From the NCBI GenBank assembly GCA_944388965.1, contig CALXKL010000013.1, positions 1 to 44,137 on the forward strand: 44,137 bases of DNA, written 5' to 3'. Origin of the DNA: an uncultured Spirochaetales bacterium. GTDB taxonomy: Bacteria; Spirochaetota; Spirochaetia; Sphaerochaetales; Sphaerochaetaceae. Of this stretch, positions 7,495 to 16,197 are shown in pieces. The notes under the pieces are model-generated. The model was not told where the DNA came from, ran no database searches, and saw only the letters and a list, made by a program, of their open reading frames with translations. The first letter of the stretch is position 1. Every line of letters begins with the position of its first letter. The translations under genes were made by a program, and so were the position numbers.

Positions 7495-8254
7495 GAGGAG
7501 GGTCTATCTTTCCATCGTCGTCCTGATTGGCCTGGCACTCGTCGTGGTGACGGTCTCATACGCACTGCGCTACATGGACGCGTTCGCCGTGGACAGGATA
7601 ACGGTCGTCGGCATGGAGCGCATCCCCGACAGCGTCAGCCGTATCCTGGCCGCCTGCTATGGAGTCAACCGCTTCCGTCTGGATGTGGACGCTCTGGTCT
7701 CCTCGGTCGAGGAGAACCCTCTTGTCGACCAGTGCATCGTATCATGGTCGCTTCCGGCCCATATGGAGGTCACTCTGATTCCAAGCGACGAGAAGTGTCT
7801 GCTGTACGACGGCGAGAAATACTATCTCATGGACGAAGGAAGGCCCGTCGCCCTCTCTGGCGAGGACAGTGCCGCATACGCGGCGGAGATGTGCACCGTG
7901 GATGTCTCGACAAGCCTGATCGGGTACATGCAACGCTACTCGTCTCCGTCGTCTTTCGACCAGGTCCTTGACCTCATCGAACGGGTCAACGAAACCAGCA
8001 GCTGGTTGATAACGCGGATAAAATACGATAATAATACAACAAGCGGATTCGGACAGATCGTCCTTACGCTCGAGCCCCTGAACTCTCGACTCTACGTGCG
8101 TGAACGCGTTTCCGCCCAGCGCATCGGGGACAGCATCAGGGTGATACAGGCCAGCATCGAAGACGATCCTGCCGGCGCCTTGAGAATCGGCATGAGACGG
8201 TGGGACCTGTACAGCGACGCGCTTGTCAGAAGGGATGTGGAGAAAGATGGCTAG
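7487..8254 (+). CDS. ftsQ: FtsQ/DivIB-like cell division protein
   Basis: 255 residues from ATG 7487, with AAGGAGGGAGG just upstream and 8 bp of overlap with ftsW. A short N-terminus is followed by one transmembrane helix (VYLSIVVLIGLALVVVTVSY) and a POTRA-like domain: FAVDRITVVGMERIPDSV, then NRFRLDVDALVSSVEENPLVDQCIVSWSLP, where the L-V-x-x-x-x-V-x-W-x-x-P-x-x-x-x-V-x-L pattern is typical. FtsQ links FtsL/FtsB to the divisome. Called from topology, the POTRA pattern and position between ftsW and ftsA; overall sequence is divergent. Confidence 0.85.
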   Translation: MSERRVYLSIVVLIGLALVVVTVSYALRYMDAFAVDRITVVGMERIPDSVSRILAACYGVNRFRLDVDALVSSVEENPLVDQCIVSWSLPAHMEVTLIPSDEKCLLYDGEKYYLMDEGRPVALSGEDSAAYAAEMCTVDVSTSLIGYMQRYSSPSSFDQVLDLIERVNETSSWLITRIKYDNNTTSGFGQIVLTLEPLNSRLYVRERVSAQRIGDSIRVIQASIEDDPAGALRIGMRRWDLYSDALVRRDVEKDG

Positions 8255-9482
8255 TGACAGGATAATGATGGGACTTGATATAGGGTCGAGCTGGACGCGG
8301 GCCGTGATCGGATCCGTCAACAGGGAAGGGGCCCTCATGGTCGACGCCCTGTGCGAGAAGCAGACCGAAGGCGTACGCTCCGGTTCCATCGTCAACATCG
8401 AGCAGACCCTCAGGACCATCAACTCGGTGATCTCCGATGCCGAGCTGCAGGCCGGATGCGAGATCCATTCCGCCATCCTCGGAGTGGGCGGCGACCATAT
8501 CCAGGGCATCCAGAGCACCGGCGTCGTCGGAATCAACTCCAAGGAGCAGGAGATCAAGAGGGAGGACATCTACCGTTCGCTGGATGTCGCCCGGGCCAGG
8601 GAGCTTCCCCAGGACAGGGAGTTCCTCCACACGCTCGTCCAGGACTTCCAAGTTGACTCAAGGACAGGTATCAAGGATCCGATCGACATGCTCGGACACA
8701 GACTTGAAAGCCGTGTGCTCCTCGTGACCGGATCATCCTCCATCTGCCAGAACCAGCGCAAGTGCGTCCAGAAGGCCGGACTCCAGGTCCAGCGCATGAT
8801 GCTCCAGACGGTTGCGGACTGCGAGGTCGTCCTGTCTCTCGAGGAGAAGGAGATGGGCACCATCCTGATCAACATCGGCTACGGGACGACCAACATGATC
8901 GCCTATAGCCAGGGAAGCCCGATCTACACCGGCGGCGTCGCCTTCGGAGGCGACAGCATAACAAACGACCTGGCCTACATCCTCAACAAGCCCAAGCAGG
9001 TCGCGGAGCAGATCAAGTGCGAGAGCGGAAGCTGCTATGTACCCAGCGTCCCGTCATCCGACATGATCCTCATACCACAGGTGGGAGGCATGCCCAGCAT
9101 AAGGATGCCGCGCCGTTCCCTGTGCGAGATCATAGAGCCGCGCATGGCCGAGATCTTCACGCTCCTTGCCATGGAGCTCGAGAAGGTCGAGCACCAGGGC
9201 TCGTTCGGAGGCGGAGTCGTGCTCGTCGGAGGCGGTTCGCTGCTTTCCGGAGTCACGGAGCTTGCAAGCGAGATCTTCAAGCTTCCTGCACGCATCGGCT
9301 TCCCCGAGGCCCTTCCCGGACTCGACAGGAGCTATATAAACCCGAAATACACCACTGTCCTCGGTCTGCTCAAGAGCGAGGCCAAGAAGATAGCCACATC
9401 CTCTTCCTCGAGTGGCCGGAGCGAGAGGGAGAAGTCTTCCCTGGGCGGCAGGCTCAAGGGGTTCTTCGGCAAGCTGTTTTAG
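8247..9482 (+). CDS. ftsA: Cell division protein FtsA
   Basis: 411 residues from ATG 8247, overlapping the ftsQ stop by 8 bp. FtsA is the actin-like ATPase that anchors FtsZ to the membrane. Visible motifs are the phosphate-1 loop MMGLDIGSSWTRAVIG, the inserted 1C/SHS2 segment (HSAILGVGGDHIQGIQSTG), phosphate-2 ILINIGYGTTNMIAY, and the adenosine motif GVVLVGGGSLLSGV. The last residues GGRLKGFFGKLF form the expected amphipathic membrane-targeting helix. FtsZ follows 12 bp later. Confidence 0.95.
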   Translation: MASDRIMMGLDIGSSWTRAVIGSVNREGALMVDALCEKQTEGVRSGSIVNIEQTLRTINSVISDAELQAGCEIHSAILGVGGDHIQGIQSTGVVGINSKEQEIKREDIYRSLDVARARELPQDREFLHTLVQDFQVDSRTGIKDPIDMLGHRLESRVLLVTGSSSICQNQRKCVQKAGLQVQRMMLQTVADCEVVLSLEEKEMGTILINIGYGTTNMIAYSQGSPIYTGGVAFGGDSITNDLAYILNKPKQVAEQIKCESGSCYVPSVPSSDMILIPQVGGMPSIRMPRRSLCEIIEPRMAEIFTLLAMELEKVEHQGSFGGGVVLVGGGSLLSGVTELASEIFKLPARIGFPEALPGLDRSYINPKYTTVLGLLKSEAKKIATSSSSSGRSEREKSSLGGRLKGFFGKLF

Positions 9483-9494
9483 GAGATGAGACGT

Positions 9495-10793
9495 ATGGGA
9501 TTCGGAATTTTCGACATTGAAGACACGACGACAGGAGAGCAGGCAACCCCGACGATCATAAAGGTCGTAGGCGTCGGCGGTGCCGGCGGGAACGCGGTCA
9601 ACAGGATGATCGCATCCGGACTCAAGAAGGTTTCCTTCGTCGCTCTGAACACAGACGTCCAGGCCCTTCAGCGCTCCAATGCACAGACCAGGATAGCGAT
9701 CGGCAAGGAGCTGACCGGCGGTCTCGGTGCAGGTGGACAGCCCGAGATCGGAGAGAAGGCTGCGCTCGAGAGCAAAGAGGAGATCAAGGCGGAGCTGGAG
9801 AACACCGACATGGTCTTCATCACCGCAGGAATGGGTGGTGGAACCGGAACCGGTGCCGCAGCCGTGGTTGCGGAGATCGCCAAGAGCTGCAACGCGCTCA
9901 CCGTCGCCGTCGTCACCACGCCGTTCGCCTTCGAGGGCAAGAAGAAGTTCGAGCTTGCGCAGCAGGGTATCGAGAGACTCCGCAAGCAGGTCGACACCCT
10001 CATCCTGATCCCGAACCAGTACCTTCTGAAGGTCGTCGAGAACAACACCCCGATCAAGCAGGCGTTCCTCATCGCCGACGACGTGCTCTACCAGGGCGTC
10101 CAGGGCATAAGCGAGCTCATCACCGAACCCGGTGAGATCAACATCGACTTCGCCGACGTCAAGACCGTCATGAAGGGCAAGGGAGATGCCTTGATGGGTA
10201 TCGGCTTCGGCGAAGGAGCCAACAGGGCGGTTGATGCGGCCAAGGAGGCCATCAGCAACCCGCTTCTCGAAAACGCTTCGATTGACGGAGCCAAGAGCGT
10301 CCTGGTCAATCTTGCAGGAAGCGACAACCTGACACTACAGGAGTACCAGGACGTCGTCGAGCTCATCACGGCAAACTGCGCCGAGGATGCGCTGATCATC
10401 GCCGGTCAGGCGTTCAACCCCGAACTGGGCGACAGGATCAAGGTCACCGTAGTCGCCACCGGCTTCCAGAACAAGGCCGAGGTCACCGGCGGAGAGGTCG
10501 ACAGCGAGTCCGCTCTCAGGCGCTTCGTCAATCCGGAGCCTCGCCAGGAGAGCCCGCTTCACCAGATGCAGAGCCAGCATCAGGCCGCTACTGCCGCTGC
10601 ACAGCCCAGCGCTCCACAACAGCCTGCCGCCCCCTCCAGACCGGCTCCCACGGATGCCGACGCAATCACCGTGAACCGCTGGCAGGACCTTCAGCAGCAG
10701 CTTGGCAAGAGAAGCCAGAGCAACGACTACTCCATTCCTGCGGTCATGCGCTACCGTCAGGGAGAGGAAGATGAAGGCAAGGACAGAAGGTGA
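9495..10793 (+). CDS. ftsZ: Cell division GTPase FtsZ
   Basis: 432 residues from ATG 9495; AGGAG (9481-9485) is well spaced for this start but would touch the alternative ATG at 9486. FtsZ polymerises into the Z ring. Motifs: VVGVGGAGGNAVNRM, the tubulin signature GMGGGTGTGAA, the synergy/T7 loop INIDFADVKTVM and VVATGF near the end of the core. A Gln/Pro/Ala-rich linker of about 60 residues follows (around QHQAATAAAQPSAPQQPAAP). The conserved FtsA-binding tail YSIPAVMRYR ends the protein. The 3' end overlaps the next gene by 23 bp. Confidence 0.97.
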   Translation: MGFGIFDIEDTTTGEQATPTIIKVVGVGGAGGNAVNRMIASGLKKVSFVALNTDVQALQRSNAQTRIAIGKELTGGLGAGGQPEIGEKAALESKEEIKAELENTDMVFITAGMGGGTGTGAAAVVAEIAKSCNALTVAVVTTPFAFEGKKKFELAQQGIERLRKQVDTLILIPNQYLLKVVENNTPIKQAFLIADDVLYQGVQGISELITEPGEINIDFADVKTVMKGKGDALMGIGFGEGANRAVDAAKEAISNPLLENASIDGAKSVLVNLAGSDNLTLQEYQDVVELITANCAEDALIIAGQAFNPELGDRIKVTVVATGFQNKAEVTGGEVDSESALRRFVNPEPRQESPLHQMQSQHQAATAAAQPSAPQQPAAPSRPAPTDADAITVNRWQDLQQQLGKRSQSNDYSIPAVMRYRQGEEDEGKDRR

Positions 10794-11742
10794 GTCCGGC
10801 CTCGATGCCGAACTGCTGAGAAACTACGAGGACTATCTCGAGAACGAAGCCCAGCTTTCCAAGGGGACCCGCGAGGTCTATCTCAGGGAGGCGGGCTTCC
10901 TGCTTTCCCATCTTCGAAGTGCCGGTCTCGATATATCCACGATCTCCCTTGCAGATCTGGATTCCTATCTTCAGAACCGTGATGCTTCTCTCGACGCACG
11001 TACCGTGTCACGCATCAACTCATCTCTCAGAAGCCTGTTCACCTATCTGGTCAAGGATGGAATCCGCAAGGACAACATCGCCCTGCTGTTGGAGAAGCCG
11101 AAGATGGACGAGTATCTGCCTCATGCCCTGTCCATCGATGAGGTTGACTCCATCCTGGACGAGATGAAGAGACAGGCTGATGAAGACATCCTCTTCGTGC
11201 GCGACTATACGTTCTTCGAGCTCATTTACTCCTGTGGACTCAGGATAAGCGAGGCCGTGAACCTCAAGGTCTCGTCCTACAACAGGGATGAGCGCACTCT
11301 GATAGTCTTCGGAAAGAGAAGCAAGGAGCGGCTGGTGTTCGTCGGCCAGATCGCCTCCGACGCGCTTGACAGGTATCTGGCTGAAGTGAGACCCGTTCTG
11401 GCCTCGGCCAACAGGAGGAGGGCCAGAAGGACCGCAAAGGACCGTGACAGCACCGATGCCATGTTCCTCGGCAGAAGAGGTGAGAGCCTCACCCGCCAGG
11501 CAATGCACAAGCGTTACCACAGGATCGTCGAGAGCCTGGGCATAGACGCCACGGTGCATGCCCTGAGGCACAGCTATGCCACACATCTTCTCAAAGGCGG
11601 TGCGAACATCCGCCAGGTGCAGATGCTGCTCGGCCATGCCGATATAAAGACCACGCAGATATACACGCATCTGGATACGGACGACCTTCTTGCCACATTC
11701 GACAAGTACTTCCCGCTCAGCAAGTATGACGCTTCACGTTGA
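10771..11742 (+). CDS. xerD: Tyrosine recombinase, XerD-like
   Basis: 323 residues from ATG 10771, inside the last 23 bp of ftsZ. The N-terminal core-binding domain (about 10-105) and catalytic domain are complete: Arg158 (SCGLRISEA), Lys182, His263-x-x-Arg266 (HALRHSYATHLL), His289 (LLGHADIKTTQIYTH) and Tyr298. XerC and XerD act together at dif to resolve chromosome dimers during division, which fits placement beside ftsZ. A basic insertion of about 15 residues (ANRRRARRTAKDRD) precedes MFLGRRG and is unusual. The XerD assignment is by elimination, because the second Xer gene (16952) has the XerC ending and codV-hslVU context; a private function is possible. Confidence 0.8.
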   Translation: MKARTEGESGLDAELLRNYEDYLENEAQLSKGTREVYLREAGFLLSHLRSAGLDISTISLADLDSYLQNRDASLDARTVSRINSSLRSLFTYLVKDGIRKDNIALLLEKPKMDEYLPHALSIDEVDSILDEMKRQADEDILFVRDYTFFELIYSCGLRISEAVNLKVSSYNRDERTLIVFGKRSKERLVFVGQIASDALDRYLAEVRPVLASANRRRARRTAKDRDSTDAMFLGRRGESLTRQAMHKRYHRIVESLGIDATVHALRHSYATHLLKGGANIRQVQMLLGHADIKTTQIYTHLDTDDLLATFDKYFPLSKYDASR

Positions 11743-11769
11743 AAAGGCCCTTTCACTCAGTTGAAAATG

Positions 11770-11797
11770 ATTCGAGGCGGGAAATCCCGCCTCGAAT
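11770..11797. terminator. Hairpin terminator between convergent genes
   Basis: A 13-bp GC-rich stem (11770-11782 with 11785-11797) with a two-base gap that would open to an AAAT-type loop. It lies between the ends of the xerD-like gene and the giant lipoprotein gene. Read on the minus strand it is followed by TCATTTTC, so it best serves the lipoprotein transcript. Confidence 0.65.
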
Positions 11798-11825
11798 GGA
11801 AAGGAACCAAAAGAATTTGTCTGTT

Positions 11826-14800
11826 TCAGCCTCCTACCTTCTTCCAGGTACCATCTGACCATATTCCACCAGAAATCGATTCTGTTGTCATGCTGTACTC
11901 AATGTCAAAATAGTACTTTTCCCCATCGACTATCACAGGACCGAGAAGTGACATGGAATCATAAGTTGCACAATACCTCAAGCCAGGCGAGCTGACAGAA
12001 TATGTCTCACCTGTTTCATTTGAAATCATCGAACAATTTAACATTGAGATGACGAAATCGATAGTCTTTTCTGAGTAACTAAGACTGGAAGCATTGAAGT
12101 AGGCATCAGTGAAATCGACCTTAATGTCTTTTCCAAGACTTTGTACTCCAAGATCAGGAGATTCGATGATTGACATGGATACATACATCGAGAACATTCC
12201 AAAAATCTGTTCTGCGATCATTCTCATCTCATTTGTCACGGCTATCTCGTTGATTCCGTCGAATGTAATATCACTGACTTGAGAAGATGCGGTCTGTCTG
12301 ATATTGACTGTATAGATATAATCATCAAGCAGATATTTGATTTTTCCATCTACATTTTCGAAAGAAGGCGAAGATAGACTGCTTCCAGAAAGAAGTGTTG
12401 CTTGGCTAGGTGTTCCATACTCATCATAGATAGGAATATCGATTCCTGTATTACCCACCGTTTCAGGATAAGATGCTTCGAAGCTCATGGCATCTCCGTC
12501 AATACTGATGATGAACGGTCCAACTTCCATGTTAGTGCAGTTGTTGTTGTAGATAACACCAACCATAGGAATCTGAGTGATATTCTCACTGACAGCCGAG
12601 TACACTTTCATCAGATTATCATCTACATAGTCCGTCATTGACTCCGGAGCATGTACTACAGGCTCCACAGGTGCACTGAGTTCGGTGTAGTCGGGAATAA
12701 GCGGTGTGTCAGGATATTCTCCAGTCGATACAGTGAAGTCGATGTTCTGTGTCTCTCCATCAGAAGTCAAGTAGTAGACATGGATTCCGTTTTCAATCCG
12801 ATCGATCTCGTATTCGATGGTGAATCCATTGAGCGGATTTTCAAGAGATGCTTCCCACCATCCTTCATTGATGCTTCCTCTCTGGCTGACGATGTCGCAG
12901 TTGCCATACAGCTCGAAGAAACTCATGGAACCCATTCCGGGAACATTCAGGATGAAGTCCGACGAGCTGATATCAAGAGTGACGGGTCCACTGTATTCTC
13001 CATATACGATGTCGCCTTCATATTGGCCATGCATCCAGTCAAGGAATACCAGGAAATCTGTTCCAAGGTCATATGGGTCAGATTCAGCTTCCTCGGAACA
13101 GTCAACTCCGTTCAGACTAGCTTCTAAGTATGACGGAGTTATCTTCCAGTATATCGAGAAGACGTTGCCTTCCGCATCCCGAACAATCAAATCAATCTCA
13201 TTGTTCATCATATCGGAAGTCATTTGGATTCTTCCCCAGATGGTATAACCGTTTTCACCCTGGTATCCTGTCATGTCATATATGGTCAAGGAATCTATTT
13301 GACTTGTTTCGACTCCAGGAGCTGTGCTATCTGGCAAATCAGGCATTGATTCCATCAACACTGTAGTGATGAATTCAAATTTGTCCTGAGACGTCGATCC
13401 ACCGAAGTCGGGATTGTCAGCGGTGTTCACCTGCGGAGCTTCTGAAATACTTTCGATGATGAGTTCAACGTCATTGAAGTAATAGGTCTCTCCTTGTCTT
13501 CTTATCTTGAACGCCTGTTCTGAACTGTTCTGGACCGTCAATTCGAATCCATTTTCGTTGGCATTGCCCCAGAACATGTATTCACTGCTGGTGTATCCTT
13601 TGTAGGTGATTTCTCCATTGGCGTTCCTGACAAACGACTGATCAAGATTGACCATGTCGCCACCTTGGATTTCATAAAGTCTCTCTGGTTCTATAATCGA
13701 TTTGACAAGAGAATTGATGAATTCAATCTTCGTTTCCGCCGTCTCACCGGCTTCTTCGATTTCAACGAGCTCTGTCGGTGCTTCAGAAGTCGTTGCTGCG
13801 ACTATGCTGATTGTACCAATATCTCCTTTCCAGGACTCATCATTGTATGCGATGCTCCATGTAATAGGAATGCTCTCGCCCGCCTCGATTCCAGCAAGAA
13901 GGAGCCTGTCTCCATCAAGAAGATCCCAACTGTTTCCGTTAACGAGGAAAGTGAACTCGGCATCCTGCGGTGCTCCGATGCTGATGTCTTTAATCGCAAG
14001 ATATGCGTTTTGTGGAAGCTCTGTATCTTCAATGGATGCAGACACAGTAGGGGAGACAGTTATTTTGGAAGAATACTCTGCACTGACACCGTTTTTGCTT
14101 GCGGTGACTGCAACAGGGATGTCTGATCCGATTTCATTGGCGGTGTATGTATTTCTTTCGATATCGGCTCCAGCGACATTCCATGTGAATTCAGTTCCTG
14201 CAGGGAACTCTCCTGTGATTGAGAATGTCAGCTGTTCGTCGTATGAAGCAGATGCGTTAGGCGTAACAGAAATCGTGACTGAATCCCGGCTGGGCATCGT
14301 GACAGACGAATTGACAGTCAATTCGACGGATTCGCTCCAGATGACACTCGCGTTCGAAACGAACAGTGTAAGGCGCAACTTGCTGCCTGCAAGCGCTGTT
14401 CCATCCAGTTCGTAGATCAGAGTGTCGTCAGTAGCTGTGCTTTCTATCTTTTTGGCGTCCAGTGTCCAGGTGAGAACAGGATCGGCAATACCGCTGATAT
14501 GAGGAACCGCGACGATTGTGCCATTCGATGCAATCTCTGCGCCGGAAGACAGATTGATTTCTATTGTCGGGGTGACGATGATTTCGTTAACAATAGTGAC
14601 TGCAAGGCTTTCTCCACTGTATGCTGCATTGTACTGGGTCGTGATTCCAGCATAGATGCGAACCGAATCATCGTGTGCTATCTCATTGTCACCGGATGTG
14701 ATGACGATTCTGTATGTTCCATTATCCAGAAAAATGTCGCCGATGAACTTGTTGCTTTCCTCATCTCTTTCAAGGGTGATCGTATGAATCGGAGTGGGCG

Positions 14801-15284
14801 ATGAAACATCTTCATAAATCGATGCCGTCATGGAAGCTATCTGCCCGGTGGTATCCTCTATGTTGAAATTGACTTGTCCTTTGCCGGTCTTCTCGGCAAT
14901 CTTCACAGAGCACGGGGTAATGCTGCCAGCATGAACTGCAACTGAATTCGAACCGCTGCCTATCTCTAGACCGCTTGAGTTCAATGCGGCGACATTAACC
15001 GTCCATGTACCAGGTATGACTGACGCCTCATAAGATGTGATTCCGGTTATCTCTATAGGGCCAAGGACTGCATTTTCAGGGCCTGTTGCACTGATTCTGT
15101 ATTTTGCGACCTCCATGCCCTGAGGCTCTACACCTCTGCTGTCAGGATCTACCCCCCCCATGGTTGGATTTTCTATGACAACTCTCAGCGTGCCGTTTGC
15201 AGTTGGCTGAGGTGTATCTCCCTGACAGGCAGGGAAGAGAAGAACTGCCAAGCTCAAAAGAAAAATGAAAAGTCTACCTTTCAT
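11826..15284 (-). CDS. Giant surface lipoprotein with Ig-like repeats and an internal G8 tract
   Basis: 1152 residues; AGGAGG precedes the ATG. The signal peptide ends in the lipobox L-F-P-A-Cys20. The N-terminal two thirds consist of beta-rich modules of about 80-110 residues resembling bacterial Ig-like folds (for example VTISVTPNASASYDEQLTFSI, then GTEFTWNVAGADIE). Later modules carry a W-G motif: SSEYMFWGNANENGFEL near 13570 and GYTIWGRIQMTSDMM near 13240. These resemble the small lipoprotein at 15531. Codon 42 onward is ATG-GGG-GGG-GTA, a G8 run on the coding strand at 15152-15159; a 1- or 2-base slip would truncate the protein just past the signal. The gene is more AT-rich than its neighbours. 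I do not recognise the family; a host- or matrix-interacting surface protein is a guess. Confidence 0.85.
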   Translation of the reverse strand: MKGRLFIFLLSLAVLLFPACQGDTPQPTANGTLRVVIENPTMGGVDPDSRGVEPQGMEVAKYRISATGPENAVLGPIEITGITSYEASVIPGTWTVNVAALNSSGLEIGSGSNSVAVHAGSITPCSVKIAEKTGKGQVNFNIEDTTGQIASMTASIYEDVSSPTPIHTITLERDEESNKFIGDIFLDNGTYRIVITSGDNEIAHDDSVRIYAGITTQYNAAYSGESLAVTIVNEIIVTPTIEINLSSGAEIASNGTIVAVPHISGIADPVLTWTLDAKKIESTATDDTLIYELDGTALAGSKLRLTLFVSNASVIWSESVELTVNSSVTMPSRDSVTISVTPNASASYDEQLTFSITGEFPAGTEFTWNVAGADIERNTYTANEIGSDIPVAVTASKNGVSAEYSSKITVSPTVSASIEDTELPQNAYLAIKDISIGAPQDAEFTFLVNGNSWDLLDGDRLLLAGIEAGESIPITWSIAYNDESWKGDIGTISIVAATTSEAPTELVEIEEAGETAETKIEFINSLVKSIIEPERLYEIQGGDMVNLDQSFVRNANGEITYKGYTSSEYMFWGNANENGFELTVQNSSEQAFKIRRQGETYYFNDVELIIESISEAPQVNTADNPDFGGSTSQDKFEFITTVLMESMPDLPDSTAPGVETSQIDSLTIYDMTGYQGENGYTIWGRIQMTSDMMNNEIDLIVRDAEGNVFSIYWKITPSYLEASLNGVDCSEEAESDPYDLGTDFLVFLDWMHGQYEGDIVYGEYSGPVTLDISSSDFILNVPGMGSMSFFELYGNCDIVSQRGSINEGWWEASLENPLNGFTIEYEIDRIENGIHVYYLTSDGETQNIDFTVSTGEYPDTPLIPDYTELSAPVEPVVHAPESMTDYVDDNLMKVYSAVSENITQIPMVGVIYNNNCTNMEVGPFIISIDGDAMSFEASYPETVGNTGIDIPIYDEYGTPSQATLLSGSSLSSPSFENVDGKIKYLLDDYIYTVNIRQTASSQVSDITFDGINEIAVTNEMRMIAEQIFGMFSMYVSMSIIESPDLGVQSLGKDIKVDFTDAYFNASSLSYSEKTIDFVISMLNCSMISNETGETYSVSSPGLRYCATYDSMSLLGPVIVDGEKYYFDIEYSMTTESISGGIWSDGTWKKVGG
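15152..15159 (-). repeat. Homopolymeric G8 tract inside the lipoprotein coding region
   Basis: Eight consecutive C on the plus strand, G8 in the coding sense, at codons 42-45 of the giant lipoprotein. In the present length the frame is open. Such tracts are known slipped-strand phase-variation sites in spirochaetes and other pathogens and commensals. Confidence 0.8.
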
Positions 15285-15421
15285 AATTTCCCTCCTTTTT
15301 ATGTAGATAGTGTGAAGTTGGTGGCTCCACAGGTCAACATTTTAGGGTGTCGTCATTTTGAAAATTGAGAACAAATGTCATTTTTGTAATTTCTGCCACG
15401 GATAGATGCTTTTCCCTTGAC

Positions 15422-15429
15422 GGGGGGGG
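15422..15429 (+). repeat. Intergenic G8 tract next to a TTGAC element
   Basis: Eight G directly after TTGAC (15417-15421), about 100 bp upstream of the small lipoprotein and 138 bp upstream of the giant one. Length changes here would alter promoter spacing rather than a reading frame. Confidence 0.75.
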
Positions 15430-15480
15430 TAATGGGATACCCTCATGTCGAGAGGGAAACAGATAGCTGATGAACCATCT

Positions 15481-15522
15481 CCCTCTCTGCATCCTTGGAT
15501 GCAAGAACAACAGAAGAGAGGG
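15481..15522 (+). promoter_or_regulatory. 5' leader hairpin that can cover the Shine-Dalgarno site
   Basis: CCCTCTCT (15481-15488) is perfectly complementary to AGAGAGGG (15515-15522), which contains the best-spaced Shine-Dalgarno sequence (GAGGG, 8 nt before ATG 15531). A small inner stem GCATCC/GGATGC (15489-15502) stacks inside. Confidence 0.45.
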
Positions 15523-15530
15523 AAAGAAGG

Positions 15531-16055
15531 ATGAAGAAGGCGTTTCTGCTTGTTTTAAGCGTACTCGTGGTATTTGCGTTTGCTTCGTGTAGTGGAGACA
15601 ATCCTGCACCTAGTGGTGGAAGCGGGTCATCATTAGACGATCCGTTCGCATCTGCACCTGAGGTCAGTTCGAACAAGAGCGCGGATGAACTTTTTCCGAT
15701 TGGAATGAGTGTTAACTATGCATTGTCAGATGTATTCGACATTTATGCAGATCTGGCTCCAGGCGATGTGGAATACAACAGCGACAGGACCCTTGCGGTG
15801 ACAATTGGAAGCAATGGGGCACCTCATTTCAGTTTCTATGGTTACAATGTGACTGCAGAGGGGCAGAAATACCAGATCTGGGGAACTCTTCAGACCGGGG
15901 CTGTCGAATATGAGATGTCCGAAACGCTTCTTGTGAAGTTCGATGGAACAAATGAAGGATTCAGGTTCGAACTTTCTATGACCGGCTCAATGGATTCCAT
16001 GGTTGTCAAGATAAATGGTGTTACCTATGAGAATGCTGCTTATCCGAACATCTGA
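15531..16055 (+). CDS. Small lipoprotein related to modules of the giant lipoprotein
   Basis: 174 residues from ATG 15531. The signal peptide ends in the lipobox F-A-S-Cys20, followed by a Gly/Ser/Pro-rich linker (SGDNPAPSGGSGSS). The folded part has KYQIWGTLQTGAVEYEMSE, then EGFRFELSMTGSMDSMVVKINGV. This parallels GYTIWGRIQMTSDMMNNE ... SIYWKI ... LEASLNGV in the giant neighbour, so the two probably share a repeated outer-membrane module of unknown function. It is transcribed divergently from that gene, with a G8 tract and an SD-covering hairpin in its upstream region. A terminator follows. Confidence 0.8.
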   Translation: MKKAFLLVLSVLVVFAFASCSGDNPAPSGGSGSSLDDPFASAPEVSSNKSADELFPIGMSVNYALSDVFDIYADLAPGDVEYNSDRTLAVTIGSNGAPHFSFYGYNVTAEGQKYQIWGTLQTGAVEYEMSETLLVKFDGTNEGFRFELSMTGSMDSMVVKINGVTYENAAYPNI

Positions 16056-16091
16056 GCTGTTGTCAATCTGACATTTTGCAATGAATCACCT

Positions 16092-16124
16092 GGCGTGGGC
16101 CGACGACCCACGCCTTCTTCTTTT
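16092..16124 (+). terminator. Rho-independent terminator after the small lipoprotein
   Basis: Perfect 8-bp stem GGCGTGGG/CCCACGCC (16092-16099 with 16107-16114), 7-nt loop, then TTCTTCTTTT. Confidence 0.85.
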
Positions 16125-16162
16125 GTGAACCTTGATGCCATATTTCCTTGTCAGATGGTGCA

Positions 16163-16191
16163 TTAGCCAAAACCTCATGTTCCTGTATATG
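16163..16191 (+). promoter_or_regulatory. Candidate promoter immediately before dprA
   Basis: TTAGCC (16163-16168), 17 bp, TATATG (16186-16191), then only 6 nt to ATG 16198. No Shine-Dalgarno site is present. This suggests a leaderless mRNA. Confidence 0.4.
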
Positions 16192-16197
16192 TCTTGC

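Larger units (their letters stand above)
15285..15530. promoter_or_regulatory. Divergent intergenic region between two lipoprotein genes
   Basis: 246 bp that must hold both promoters. Candidates are TTGACC on the minus strand at 15332-15337, TTGAGA-N16-TAATTT on the plus strand (15365-15392), and TTGACG (15417-15422) merging into a G8 run. None has a good -10 box, so exact starts are unknown. The giant lipoprotein's ribosome site (AGGAGG, minus) is at the left end. Confidence 0.45.
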
